Assembly (NCBI RefSeq): GCF_004337985.1
Contig: NW_021940919.1
Location: 1,833,874 to 1,897,873, forward strand
Length of the DNA stretch: 64,000 bases
Source of the DNA: Pyricularia pennisetigena
Taxonomy: Eukaryota > Ascomycota > Sordariomycetes > Magnaporthales > Pyriculariaceae
Direction: 5' to 3'
Under the pieces are notes generated by a model, which was given only the letters and a program-made list of their open reading frames with translations, did not search any database and had not been told where the DNA came from. Positions 12,601 to 23,793 of the stretch are shown in pieces. A program made the position numbers and the translations under genes. How positions within the stretch are numbered: the first letter of the stretch is position 1; each line of letters starts with the position of its first letter.

Positions 12601-14103
12601 TTCGACGACGGCATGTGCGTTGGATCCTCCAAAGCCGAACGAGTTCACGCTCGCCCGACGCATGGCCCCCTTGGGCCACGGCAAGTTCCTCCCCACGACC
12701 TCGACGCACGAGGCCTTGAAGTCGAGCCCGGGGTTCGGCGTGACGTAGGTCGGGTTTCCCGGTATCAGCCCGCGCTCGATGGCCAAGACGGCCTTGATGA
12801 GCCCCGAGATGCCGGCGCCGGCCTCCGAGTGGCCGATGTTGCTCTTGCAGGACCCGATCAGCAGCGGGGCGCGGCGGCCGTCGGCGCGCGCGGGCGTGGC
12901 GAACGCGGCCGCGGCACCCTGCACCTCGACGGGGTCGCCGGCCTGCGTGCCGGTGCCGTGGCACTCGAGAAACGTGGTCTGGTCCAGGTCGGCGATGCCG
13001 GCGTTGGAGTAGGCGGCGCGGATGGCGGCCGTCTGCGCCTCGGCGCTGGGGCTGGTGATGCCCGTGGGCGTGCGGCCGTCGTTGTTGCAGGCCGTGCCGC
13101 GGATCACGGCCCGGATGGGATCCCCGTCGCGCACCGCGTCGTCCAGCCGCTTGAGCAACACGGCGTTGACCGCCTCGGCGCGGCAGTACCCGTCCGCCTT
13201 GGCGTCGAAGGTGTGGCAGCGCCCGGTCGCCGACGCGGCGTTCCTCATCAGCCCGCCCTCCTCGTTGTGCGACGGCTCCAGGTACAGGTTGATGCCCGCC
13301 ACGAGCATCCCGTCGCACTGGTCGGCCTCCAGGTAGCGGCACGCCGTGTCTATGGCCGTCAGCGAGCCCGAGCACGCCGTGTCCACCGTCATGCTGGGCC
13401 CGCGGATGTCGAGAAAGTGGCTGATGCGGTTGCTGAGGATGGACCTCGCCACTCCTATGACCGTGTTCTCGGCCCTCTCGTCCGGGTCGCGCCCCTGCAT
13501 CAGCTCAAAGTCGCCGCACATGGCCGCCACAAAGCACCCGATCCGCCTGCGCTTGACCGACTCCAGCGTCGCCCCGCCGTTCTCCAGACACTCGTACACC
13601 ACCTCGAGCAGCTGGCGCTGCTGCGGGTCCAGGATGGCGGCGTCGGTCCGCGGCACGTTGAAGAACGCCGCGTCCCACAGCTCCGTGTCCACGTCCTCGA
13701 GCCACATGCCGCCCGGCGTCGCCATGGTGTGCGGCTTGCGCGACCCGTCAAAGTGCCCGTGCAGAGAAAACCGAGAGGCGGGCGGCTGGTTGCCGGCGAC
13801 CCTGTTGGCGACCAGCATATCCCAAAACGCCTGCGGGCTGCTGCTGTGCCCGGGAAGGCGGCAGGCCATGCCTACCACTGCCACGGGCGTCTGAATGCGG
13901 GTTGGAGAGTCGGAGCTCCGCCCATTTATGGGTCTGGGGATTTGGCCATGGTCGTCGGACTGATGACAGTGTCGGTTGACTGGATGCTTGTCGTTGTTGG
14001 GCCCGAGGTCTGTCGCACGACCGCTCGTACTTGAGACGGTGACGTGTATATGAGCTGTATTGCTATCGGCATGCCTCGTGTTGGATTCCTCGTCGGCCGT
14101 CAT
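5909..14103 (-). CDS. highly reducing type I polyketide synthase (KS-AT-DH-psiMT-ER-KR-ACP)
   Basis: Iterative HR-PKS of 2,677 residues from exons 14103-7075 and 6913-5909. KS: DTACSGSL (Cys244), HGTGTQ and SNIGHSEAG. AT: GHSSGE (Ser733). DH: LRDHKIGEQVVMPG (His1106) and AFDSVTQ (Asp1333). A region near residue 1480 keeps only a broken SAM motif (VLEVGTSE), so the C-methyltransferase looks inactive. ER has SAAGGMGNAAM near 2030. KR has GGLAGLGG near 2262 and, across the intron, SSISGIVGGKGQANYAAGN (Tyr2401). ACP: FGIDSM (Ser2634). The intron restores the family sequence VLR-DRPFATMTL. There is no thioesterase or reductase at the C-terminus, so release must be in trans. Start at 14103 (MTADEES) is preferred over an upstream in-frame ATG at 14289 because the extra 62 residues are unlike the family. 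A Gln-rich and a Gly/Ser-rich linker lie between KR and ACP. Product unknown. Confidence 0.97.
6599..6628 (-). repeat. CAG/CTG repeat encoding poly-Gln in the PKS
   Basis: Pure trinucleotide repeat that gives about ten Gln residues in the KR-ACP linker, outside the catalytic domains. Length variation would be tolerated. Confidence 0.9.
6979..7045. repeat. AAAAT-type pentamer repeat inside the PKS intron
   Basis: A run of A followed by repeated AAAAT units occupies the middle of intron 6914-7074 (161 nt), the only intron of the PKS gene. On the coding strand it is a T-rich stretch between the GTATGG donor and the AACAG acceptor. Confidence 0.8.
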
Positions 14104-15119
14104 GGTTGAAGAGTGCGACAGAATATGGCGTCGCTGGCGTGTAAGCTGGCTGCTGGAGTGTAAAGGTGCGAGTGATGTTTGGGTCGAGAACAAATATGTG
14201 AAACTAAGATAGATGTCTTGGAAATCCAACAAGACACAAAAGGCCCTTCCGGTTAATAGGCTCTGAATAATTTGAGGCTTCCTACACAATCTCGACCATC
14301 ACCGGATTGAGGCTGCAGAATCGAGAGCTATTGGTCAAGAAATGAAGGCGTTGCAAAGTGCGTTATCCAGTGCTGCATTAAAGGAATTCCTATGGCTTCT
14401 GTCTTTTTTTTTTTTGAGAACAAAAAGAGCCGTGGTTTAGGTAGGACATGTGAATCTCGAGTGTGCGTAATGTTGCCTGGTATCTCGACTATTTTGATGT
14501 TCCATGTCGTGAAGATTTATACTATAGACTAGTGTGAGTAAAAAAAATTGTCAGCGTTCCCCAAAAATGGATGCTCGAACATGGAAGTGAGGGAAATGCG
14601 AGTCGCCGTATGGGCGCGTTGGCAAATGATGCTTATTGTATGTTTGTCAACGACTGACTGCGTGCTGTAAGCCTGTAATCAAGCTCCCCTGTAATCCTAC
14701 CGTTATTGTTTGGCAGAGGGTGCAACGTAGGCTACTCGGCAAAGGTCTAGTCTCACTCGATTGCCGCACCACCGACCAAACCCTGAATTCGAAACTTTTC
14801 CATGGTACCACCGTATATATTAACTCGGCAGGCCATCGAGTAAGCTAGCTTTAACGATAGATAGCAATGATTCAGCTTGCAATTCCTAGCCTTCTGAATG
14901 TCTGACAATTGGCTTGTCATCCCACGCTCATGGATCCTGGATAACTTTGTTTTATTCAGATAATACGGTGCATTGGCCCAGACCCTCGGTCAAAACCAAA
15001 TACAAATCTCTACCATGGCTGGCTGTTTTTATGGTCTTTTTGTCTTTTCTATCGACTGTGCAATTTAGACTTTTTTTTTTTCTCATTCTTAAACCCAGCT
15101 GCTTGTTACTGAATACAGC
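14104..15119. promoter_or_regulatory. divergent promoter region, PKS / hydrolase
   Basis: 1,016 bp between the divergently transcribed PKS (-) and hydrolase (+) start codons. It is AT-rich with no convincing ORF. Joint control of both genes is an inference from the layout; I did not recognise a defined regulator site. Confidence 0.5.
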
Positions 15120-16143
15120 ATGGCGCCCGTCCCGGACGTTCAATTAATCGAGTTCAAAACCCTGGACGGCTTGATGCTGCGTGGGTCATACTATGCCGCA
15201 CTGCAGAGAGCACCAGCGGTGGTTATGACACCCGGCGTTAGTGACGCTGCATTTTGAATATTCCCCCCTTTTTCTTTTTCTTTTTCCCAAAGATGACGGC
15301 AAATAGCCAACGCTAACCGAAACCCCTTGCCCGAACAAACCAAGACAGTTCAATTGGCCCCGCGAGTTCCTCGTGACCGACGTAGCTCTGCAGTTCCAAC
15401 TGGCCGGCATCAACGCCCTCGTGTTCGACCCGCGCTGCATCGGGGCCAGCGACGGCCTCCCGCGCAACGACAACGACCCCTGGGCGCAGATCGGCGACTA
15501 CCACGACGCCGTGACCTGGATCAAGGCGCAGCCGACCGTCGACCCGTCCGCCGTCGGCCTGTGGGGGTACAGCATGTCGGGCATCCTGGCCGTGTCCGCC
15601 GCGGCCGTCGACGTGCGCCGCGTCAAGTTCGCCATCGCCATGTGCCCGGCCTGCGTCTTCAGCATGCCGTCGCTGCGCGGCGTCCTGGCCAAGGCCATGC
15701 AGGACCGCGAGTCGCGCCTGCGCGGCAACGAGCCCTACTACGTCAGCACCCTCGACCGCCACGGCTTCACGCCCGGCGGGCTCAAGACCAACTGGGACAC
15801 CGCCGACATCCAGCGCCTCGAGAGGATGATCGAGGAGGGCAAGGCCATGGGCGTCAGCAGCACCGCCACCATACAGTCATACGCCCGCGTGCCGTTCTTC
15901 GACCCGCGCGGTGCCTTTCATCTGCTCGAGGGCAGGCCCGTCTTGGTCATCTCGGGCGCCAAGGACTCCATCTCACCGCTGCATGTGCAGAAGGAGTGGC
16001 TACTGAGTCGGCTGCCGGAGCCAAAGGAGCACCATGTGGAATCTGCCGGGAGCCATATGGATATGCTGAGTGGTGAACTCTTTCCCAAGATTATGGAGGT
16101 GCAGCTTGAGTTTTTGCGGAATCAGTTGGGAGCTGATATATGA
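15120..16143 (+). CDS. alpha/beta hydrolase, polyketide-transferase/DltE-like (cluster gene)
   Basis: Predicted serine hydrolase or acyltransferase of the group often paired with fungal PKSs (fumagillin polyketide-transferase and OrfZ-type hydrolases). Exons 15120-15236 and 15349-16143 give 303 residues; the 112-nt intron has a GTTAGT donor, a GCTAAC branch site and ends ACAG. Splicing creates the family stretch VVMTPG-FNWPREF. Likely catalytic parts: GYSMSG (Ser114), GAKDSISPLH (Asp) and AGSHMDM (His). DPRCIGASDG and NDNDPWAQIGDYHDAVTW are typical of the family. No signal peptide, so probably cytosolic. Because the adjacent PKS lacks a release domain, this enzyme is the best candidate to hydrolyse the chain from the ACP or transfer it; that role is inferred from context. 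It is divergently transcribed from the PKS across a 1.0-kb shared promoter. Confidence 0.9.
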
Positions 16144-16175
16144 AAAGCGGGCAGTGCAAGGTTTTCTCTGTCTTT

Positions 16176-16233
<58 letters not shown>

Positions 16234-16840
16234 TGTCTTTTCGGTTCATGGTTCCTGGAGTCAATAAAAAATTAAGTGCATACAAGCAACATATTCCAAA
16301 TATAACAAACAGCCTACGGATCTGTAAACCTGGAGTTTGCAGTGTCACGTCTGTGGGAAGAGGAAATACAGCATGACCGCCGCTCAAAACCATTCGCCAC
16401 CAAAATGTGATAACCGCACCCATGAACCCTATGTATGCACGCACAGGATTACGAGTTAAAAGTGAGCAAGATTTAAACCACAAAACGGAACTCAAAAAGG
16501 CTATTTTATTCTTGGGCCAGGCAATGGTTGTTAAAGACTGCGTTTCCGTGACTAGCCTAGCGGTTCATGACTGCGTTGGTCAAGAATCAAAAAGAACCTT
16601 TTTGGGTCGTGTCATGTTTGTGAAGATGGCTGGACGATAGTGCGATCGCACGAGTAGCCAACCTGAAAAACAAGCTTACGATATTAAGATTGACAGTAGG
16701 TTTGAACTCAATCGTACCAAAGCATCAGTGTCTTTGGCTTATTAGTTTGGCGAATTTCAGGTCCCAACGCGTTTCTTTCTCTCGGCACGGATTGCTGCAG
16801 ACTTTGAAGGCGCAAGAAAGGGTGGGGGAAAATCAACAAT
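16144..16840. other. intergenic region with long poly(T)
   Basis: 697 nt between hydrolase and second P450. It opens with T runs at 16173-16187 and 16189-16232 (44 nt) in the hydrolase 3' flank. The rest has no recognisable gene and should carry the P450 promoter. Confidence 0.6.
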
Positions 16841-18793
16841 ATGATGCTCCCCTTGAAAACTTGGAACCTGGCACTTCTAGGCATTGGCTTGTTGATTGTA
16901 TATGTGAGTGCGCAAGACGAAAAAAAAAAGAAAATAAAAATCTGCGAGGTTCAAGTTTGGATCACTAAACCTATCAAAGTGTGTCGCCGACGTTGCTTAC
17001 AATCTCTTCTTCCACCCCTTACGCAAAATCCCCGGTTCCAAACTCCACGCCGCCACACGCCTCTTCAAGGATGTGCGACTTCTCCGAGGCACATTTGCCG
17101 AGTCTGCAAAGAGGCTGCATCTGAAGTATGGCGAGGTTGTGCGGGTCGCTCCCAACGAGCTGTCGTACATTGATCGTAAGTTATTCCATCGCGTCCATGG
17201 GGGTTGGGCATTTTGCTAAGAGTCGAAACAAACAGCCCGGTTTTATTCAGATGTGCTCCTGGTATCCGGAGAGGGGGAGATGAAAAAGGAATTCTTCGGC
17301 GTCGCCAAAAAGGCGCAACCAAGCCAAGCACCAACCGGAGCCCAGGACGGCGGATCCACGGTCGAATCCCTGGCCATCATGTCGAAAAAGAACGACCACG
17401 ACCGGTTCCGACGCCTGTTCCAACCGGCGTTCACTGGAGTCGCCCTCAAAGCGCAACAGCCGCTCATCGCCAGCTGCGCCGACCTTGCCGTCGCCCGCCT
17501 GGCCGAGGCGCACGCGGCCGGCGACAGCGTCGACGTTACTGAGCTGACGACTTACTTCTCCGTCGACCTCATGAGCGAGCTGGTCTTTGGACACTCGCTG
17601 GGTCTGCTCGATGGCGACCTGCAGTACGTGGGCTGGGTTCGCGCCATGCTGAGCGGCTTGAAGTGGGTGGTGTTGACGGCCGTACTGATGCAGGTGCCCC
17701 TCCTCGGCTCATTGCTGCAAGCGCTGGCCACGGGACCGATGAAGGGCATCGTCGGGGCGCACTATCGCCTCGCCTCCGAGCTGGTCGATCGCCGCCTGGA
17801 TCAGAAGCCTGAACAGACCAGTAAACCTGACATCTGGAGCTTTGTGATTGGGCGACAGCAGCAACAGCAGCAGCAGCAGCAGCAGCAAAACACGGAAAAG
17901 GAGGTCAAGGGCCTGACCCGCGACGAGATGCACGTCGCCGCAAGCATGCTAATGATAGTAGGGACCGAGACGACGTCCACCACCTTGTGCGGGCTGATGT
18001 ACTACCTGGGCCAAGAGGCCAACCGCCACGTGCACGACATGCTGGCTCGCGAGGTCAGGTCGACCTTTCGAAGCAGTGAGGAAATCCAGAACGACCCCGG
18101 ACTACTGGCGCGGATGCCCTACCTCAACGCAGTCCTGCAGGAGGGTTTGCGCATGTACATGCCGGGCGGCATCACACCGCGCCTTGTGCCCAGCGCTGGG
18201 GCTACTATTTGCGGCGAGTTCATTCCCGGGGGTGTAAGTGCGCGACTGTTTTGAGGTTTTGAGGATTGCCATGCCAAACTTGATCGTCACATGTTAGCTG
18301 ACTGGCATCCTTTTTTTTTTTTTTTTTTTTTTTTCTTGTCACCCATTGAAGACTAGAGTTGCATACCATTCTCAGGCCGCTTTCAACAGCCCCATCAACT
18401 TTACTCGGCCAGACAAGTTCCTACCCGAAAGATGGCTCAACCCGGATGACCCCGAGTTCGTCGCGGATCGCAGAGAGGTTGTGCAGGCTTTCTCGGTCGG
18501 GACACGCTCTTGCACCGGGAAAAAGTACGTATCATGCCGGGTCTTGATTGGTCTTGCAGAGATATCCCCAGGCTGACAAATTGGTTTTCTCTCGCAATCC
18601 CAGTCTCGCCTGGGCCGAGCTTCGCATGTTCGTCGCCAAAGTCATTTGGCATTTTGACGTGACCCTCTGTCCCGAGTCCGAAACCTGGACCACAGGACAA
18701 AAGACGTACATATCGTACCAGAAGACCCCCATGATGTGTAGGTTCAGCCCGGCCGCCGCAAGGGTGTTCAGCTCCGTTAGTGTGTCATCGTGA
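16841..18793 (+). CDS. cytochrome P450 monooxygenase with internal poly-Gln (cluster gene)
   Basis: Second P450 of the cluster, 539 residues from five exons: 16841-16903, 16980-17175, 17236-18233, 18352-18524 and 18604-18793. All introns are GT-AG and frames join exactly. Exon 1 encodes a hydrophobic anchor; exon 2 gives YNLFFHPLRKIPGS, the proline hinge. Motifs: I-helix VGTETTST, K-helix LQEGLR, PERF-like LPERW and haem loop FSVGTRSCTGK, the last split from AWAELR by intron 4. A run of about eleven Gln (17856-17886) lies just before the I-helix, unusual for a P450 and probably a surface loop. It belongs to the same broad CYP58/65-like group as the P450 at 3659-5429 but is not a close copy. 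Intron 3 contains a 24-nt poly(T). It follows the hydrolase on the same strand, so a tailoring role is likely; the substrate is unknown. Confidence 0.93.
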
Positions 18794-19037
18794 CATATCT
18801 GTACGTGTCTTGGAGTGGGCTTATTTATACGCTTGAAGCGAGGTGTCGACTCGGGCGCAGTCCACTCGTGGCACTCGACAATTCCAGGATTACATGGTGG
18901 TCTAACAGTATCCGGATCTAACACATATCAAACAACTTCACAAAACTCGCATGCCAATACTATCTCAAGCAGTTACAGACGGCACTTGGAAGAGAGATTT
19001 TGTATATCCTTGCTCAGACACTAAACAAAGTCGCAAA

Positions 19038-19803
19038 TTACTTCCCTGCCACCTTTTGAGCCACACCCGTAGCCAATAAACCAGCATTGGCCAAGCTGCT
19101 CTTGACGTTGCCCTCGACAAACATGAAAGTGCCCGCCACGACCTCGAGTCCATTCTTTGCCATGAACACGCCCGTGTCGAAGCCCATGCGGTCGATTATG
19201 TGCTGCATCTCGCCGCCAAACTGTCCCACGTTGCCCTCGTAGTGCGCCTTGAGCGTGTCCGGGTCCAGCACGGCGGGCGGGCCGGCCGTCTTGTGCTTGA
19301 ACAAGAGGAACGTGTAGCGGCTGGGGCGGGACTCGCCGACCACGAGGTGCGCGGCCAGCGGTGCGGGCCCGACGTAGGGGGAGATGGTGGTCGCCTCGTT
19401 GATGACGACGTTGCCGTCCCTGGACACCTTCACCTTGGGCACCAGCCAGTGGCGCACTTGGCCAAAGGTGCGGTCGTTGTAGTGCGTCAGGTCGGGGTCC
19501 ACCATCAGGAGCACGTACTCTTGTGTTTCGGCATCTTCCTCTGGCTGATGGCAGGGTTTGGAGGGAGAGTTAGTATGCTGGTGTTTTCAAGTGGTCACTA
19601 GTCACCACTCTTACCTTGAAGTCGGTCGTTATTGTCGGAAGCTCCTGGAGCTCGTCTCTGTGCAGCCGCTCTCCTGGCGCCCGGAGATTCACCTTGGGCC
19701 AGTGGACTCCCAGGTTGTGTGGAACTTGGGTCCCGGCCGGCAGGACATCTGGGATGATTTTGTGCTCCTCGAAAGACTTGGTTACTTGAGACATGTTGGA
19801 CAT
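19038..19803 (-). CDS. PEBP-family (phosphatidylethanolamine-binding protein) protein
   Basis: 231 residues from exons 19803-19615 and 19544-19038; the 70-nt intron has GTAAGA, an ACTAAC branch site and CAG. The second exon carries the PEBP signatures VDPDLTHYNDRTFGQVRHWLV (the DPD...HW ligand-pocket motif) and a GPAPLAAHLVVGESRPSRYTFLLF-like strand, matching carboxypeptidase-Y-inhibitor/TFS1-type PEBPs. The next in-frame Met (19794) is equally possible as start. An upstream in-frame ATG (19884) would add a hydrophobic 27-residue leader; I consider it less likely but cannot exclude a signal anchor. PEBP-like proteins are known in maleidride clusters such as byssochlamic acid and phomoidride, where they assist anhydride coupling, so its place beside this PKS is suggestive. 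It converges on the P450 with 244 bp between stops. A housekeeping protease-inhibitor role is the alternative. Confidence 0.88.
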
Positions 19804-22053
19804 TCGCTGACGAATAGACGAGAAAAGGTAAACTGAGAGAACGCAATCAAAAAGTGCCGCAAAGACGTGGTGATAATTTAACACATATGTATACGGGACT
19901 ATCGTACTCCTTTTCCTAAATGCATTTCGCCGACGCGCAAACCTACGCGCATCGTGATGACATCATGACGCCGATCGAGAATCTATGATGCCCAGTCCGT
20001 ATAAGACGTCACAGTCCCCGCAAAAATACGCCATAATCGTGTCGACACAAAAGTCCAATGACGGAGATTCCTTGGGTCGCGTATAGTTTTCTAAGCTTCT
20101 CTGGTATCAAGCCAGAGGAACTGAGGTGATTTAGACCGTGTGGTTTTGATACCTAAGGCACTTGGGGCAACGTCCTGCGCCAAGCTCTCCTGATGCAGCC
20201 CGAAGCTTCCGGGGCCCACAAGCCACATGAGGCGGCCCGTGAGGACGGACCTCCGAATGAGCTTGATACCGCAAATGAGACCGGTTCCGCTTTTGATAGA
20301 CGCATGATGCGGGCCATGTCAACTGCGCTCAATCGCAGGATGGTAATTATGGGAATTATAATATTCAGTGCCCGTACCCGGTAACCTCGCCTCAGCTGTG
20401 GGTAGGTACCTGACCTGGATGCGATTCATCTGGACAGCCCACCAGAGTATAGTATATTCTCTGCATTCTGCTGATTGTTAGATTAATCACGCTTGGCAAA
20501 CAAAAAAACCGAGGGTCCGCGCAGGGTAGTGATTTTCGCACAGAGATATAAAATTAGTATCAACACATTTACCATCTATAGCTATACATCTTTTTTTAAA
20601 AGCCTGCCAAAACCCGAAAACAGGTTTAGCCTGGCCCGCCCCACCAATTTGGGCCGACGCGGGCCCCATGGGTGGGGTTGTGGAATGCCTTACTTTTTTT
20701 AGCATGGGCCACCCGGGCTGGCGCGGAGAAAGCAGTCACAATCAAACATGGAAGACAGATGATCCGACATGCGTTTTTATGATTCTTGATTCGTAATGTA
20801 TTGTTAAGCCTAATGGGCTGAGAGGCCTACGTCGCTTTCGAATGCAAGTAACTGCGGTCACTTGAGCCACTTAATTTATGATCCTTTATCCAGGTCAGAC
20901 TATGATCAGTCGGCATTGACGGCAATCACTAATTATAGTAACGTATTTTTATAGGCTTTTCTATCCACAACCCGAGATTACATTTAAGTGTTAATCATTT
21001 AGGCGAGAGGCACTCTATTCGCCATAACGTAGCCCAGTAACAAAACAAAGAAAGCCATAACTAGAAAGACTAGATAATCGAATCAAAAAGGAGTTTCCGT
21101 AATATATCATACTTTAGTCCATGTACATATTTGCTCAAGTGATTTACAACGGACTAGGGGGTTTCCAAGAAGACATTGATAGTTAAATATGAGTTTCGCT
21201 ACGTAAAAGGCTCATGTCGCACGCAAAAGCTCTTCAGGCCCCAGTTTTACGCGTGTTATATACTCATTCTAGACCAAATGTTCCATACCAAAATCAAACC
21301 ATTGCAAATCACGTACTTGAAAAATTATCCTCTGATAGAGGAGTTTGGCCGTCATCAACTATTTATTTTACGGATATAGACGACCTTGAGAGGACCCTTT
21401 GTACACAAAAGATTACACTAAACAGCTTCACAGCACAAAACCCGTTGAGTAATATGCATTAAGTCCCGGTAATATTTCACTACATTGAAATTTGTTCCTT
21501 TATGCTTAATTTAATATTACTTTTTTCTTACTTGAAAATAACTATAGCTTGTATTAATACGACTTGTATCATCGCCGCGATCGGCAAAGACAATGTACAA
21601 AATCGGTATTTTAATGCATATTCTAAAAAGTAGCTATCTGTAACTAATTACGTCATTAGCAGAATCTATTGTAAATTCTGCTCCGTGTGCCAAGGGTCAC
21701 GTGACCTACCTACTCGCATGTCTGCCCGTGAACAGACAGCATGACTAAATCTGATCTGGGATACCTTGGTTCCCGCGACACGGGCTTGTTACGTAAGATA
21801 ACAGGAATCTGGAGCCCGAAGGCGGGGATTCCGTTATGCGAGAACTACAAAGAAATATATAATACTGACCATCTTGGCGCTCATGGTGGTCTACTTTCTC
21901 CTGTGTCCTCACCCAACCATCAATCTTTCTTTGTCTCTCGTTCCTTGCGACTTTGGATTTCAGTTCTCTCGTTCTTTCTTTTCCATTTCCAATCAACACA
22001 CTCTTTTCAGTTCTGTTTTTATTTCCTTCTTTGCAGGACCACTCGTTTTCAAT
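19804..22053. other. 2.2-kb AT-rich gene-free region
   Basis: From about 20740 to 21720 the sequence is visibly AT-rich with short ORFs only; an 82-codon ORF at 21214-21462 shows no recognisable motif. The look fits RIP-decayed repeat DNA, but I did not compute dinucleotide indices. A GC-rich repeat sits at 20634-20679. A TATA-like stretch near 21856 may serve the next gene. Confidence 0.55.
20634..20679. repeat. short GC-rich dispersed repeat, copy A
   Basis: 46 nt starting GCCCGCCCCACC and ending GGGTGGGGTT, matching 36024-36070 at 43 of 47 aligned positions (three substitutions, one indel). It contains an inverted pair CCCCACC/GGTGGGG. Its GC content contrasts sharply with its surroundings. 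It could be an end of a non-autonomous transposon; class unknown. Confidence 0.7.
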
Positions 22054-22482
22054 ATGCATCTCGCATCGTTTCTAATCCCCTACCTCGTGGCTGGCGTCAT
22101 GGCCGCGCTTCCAACGCAGCAGGAGCCCTCCAAGGCCCCTCAGGGGCTTCCGCAATACAACGACTTGACGATAAAGAGGCCTAGGACCCCCGTTATCAGC
22201 GCAGACCTGCAGGGCGAGATGGGCAAAATCACCCTCCCGACCGTCTCGAGGCAGCCCATGCCCCGGTCGACAACAAGGAGAAAGGCTTGCGCGGCGCGCG
22301 CGAGGCCGGGCTCGCCCGCCACACGGCACGTAGCCAGGGCCTTGACAGTTTCGTCACCCAAGTCCGGCGGTGGTTCCTCTGGTGACGGCGGTGACAGCGA
22401 CAGCGACGATCAGCCCAACCCCAAGTTGCCTGGCGGACAGTTCCACAAACCTAGCCGCAAGGCAAAGTCCTTTGCCGCGTAG
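22054..22482 (+). CDS. small secreted protein, 142 aa, unknown function
   Basis: Single exon. Start chosen at 22054 because it begins a clear signal peptide (MHLASFLIPYLVAGVMA, probable cleavage before ALP); the ORF is open further upstream but without a sensible N-terminus. The mature part is hydrophilic and basic (TTRRKACAARARPGS), with one Cys and a Gly/Ser/Asp-rich low-complexity segment before a basic tail. No domain recognised. A pyrimidine-rich leader with TTTGCAG shortly before the ATG could be a 5'-UTR intron acceptor. It opens a run of four small lineage-specific genes. It could be an effector-like or wall protein, but function is unknown. Confidence 0.62.
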   Translation: MHLASFLIPYLVAGVMAALPTQQEPSKAPQGLPQYNDLTIKRPRTPVISADLQGEMGKITLPTVSRQPMPRSTTRRKACAARARPGSPATRHVARALTVSSPKSGGGSSGDGGDSDSDDQPNPKLPGGQFHKPSRKAKSFAA

Positions 22483-23793
22483 GAGCCTTGCGCGGTTGTC
22501 TTTGTCGCATTTTTCCTTCACTTTCTCGTTGGGTTTTGGGCTGGCGGGAGTTTTCTTACTCACCATGTTGGGTGTTTGACTGTTTCATTTTCCAGTTGGC
22601 CTCTTTCCGTTGTTTTTGGGTTGCGCATCCAAACCGCCAAATATATTTGTGCGTACATGGCATGTTCAGCCATGATGCAGATGTAATAATTTCAATACAA
22701 GACGCACAAATCAACTGTTCCTCAAGCCTGGCTTTACGTCGAGGCAAACCAAATGTTGATGATTCCCAAAACAAAGGAATTGTGACCATCCATAGCTCGC
22801 AAGCAGAAAAAAAGGACCGACTACGGATATCCAATCACCATCCAAGCTTTCCTGTGTCCAATCGCCGATCTGAGGACTGCTTGATCAAGAGCAAATGTGG
22901 CAAGCAAATTTGAAAAGCTTGATTTGGATGTCGACTCTCCCACAGAATTGCTGACTATGACCATATGCAACGGCATCAATAAACCTGCAAGCTTATGCAA
23001 TTAACTTTTATGTCGCGTCGTCTCCGAGGGCTGTTATTTAATGCAACTATCAGCTTTGTGCACTTCCTTCAAGGCCTCAAATATTCCAGTGTGATGATGT
23101 CTATCCCACACATGCCAGTTTATTCCAGTTTACATGCTGTTGGAAATCAAATCGCCCAGAGCAGTTCTCTGTAGAATGTTTTGCGGCATTGACCGGGCAT
23201 CGTCGACCGAGCCGACTGTGGGTTGCCGGACATGGCGATGATATTCTCGGGCACTCTAATGTCGATCTTGTGGTTCAGCATGGAAGCTGGCCAATGGCGC
23301 GATCCATGCGCAAACGACTTTTTTTTTTTGGCCCTGAGGGCTGAGGCGCAGGTGTTCCTAAATATACACAGCCCATTTTATGCAGTCCGGGATCGGGCTT
23401 TGACGCAACCACGTTACTCGGTTTCAGCCAGTTCGTATTTCTTCCACAAGGCCACTTTAAGCAGAAGCAATCCAATGCATTTTTGAATGGGGAAATGCCT
23501 TATTATTTTAATAATTCGTGTTAATAGTTCACGGAATATTAAAGCATATTTTAATCTCAGAGTGTCTATTCGACCCACAAAAGAAAGTGTTTGCTAGACG
23601 GATGGAATGTAGACTCCAACATGATGAGGATAAATAAACCACCTTAACAAAATCCTTGTATAGCTTACATTTCTGCATTCCTACAAATTGCTAAAATCGC
23701 CCCTTTGCCCACAAATGGTTGAGTTCACTTGTGTCTTAGTATACCTTTTACTTTACCAGGACACCTAGCAACAGCCTCAAAACATATTTCACA
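22483..23793. other. gene-free region
   Basis: 1.3 kb with no supported ORF. It is AT-rich near 23490-23760, where TATA-like sequences precede the next gene. Confidence 0.5.

Noticed and set aside
7495..14034. Long plus-strand ORFs (up to 780 codons at 9358-11700) opposite the PKS
   Set aside because: GC-rich codon use of the PKS leaves the antisense frames free of stops; products are Arg/His/Gly-rich with no domain, while the minus strand shows unmistakable PKS domains.
21214..21462. 82-codon ORF in the AT-rich stretch after the PEBP gene
   Set aside because: No signal peptide, motif or splice support; length is within chance expectation.
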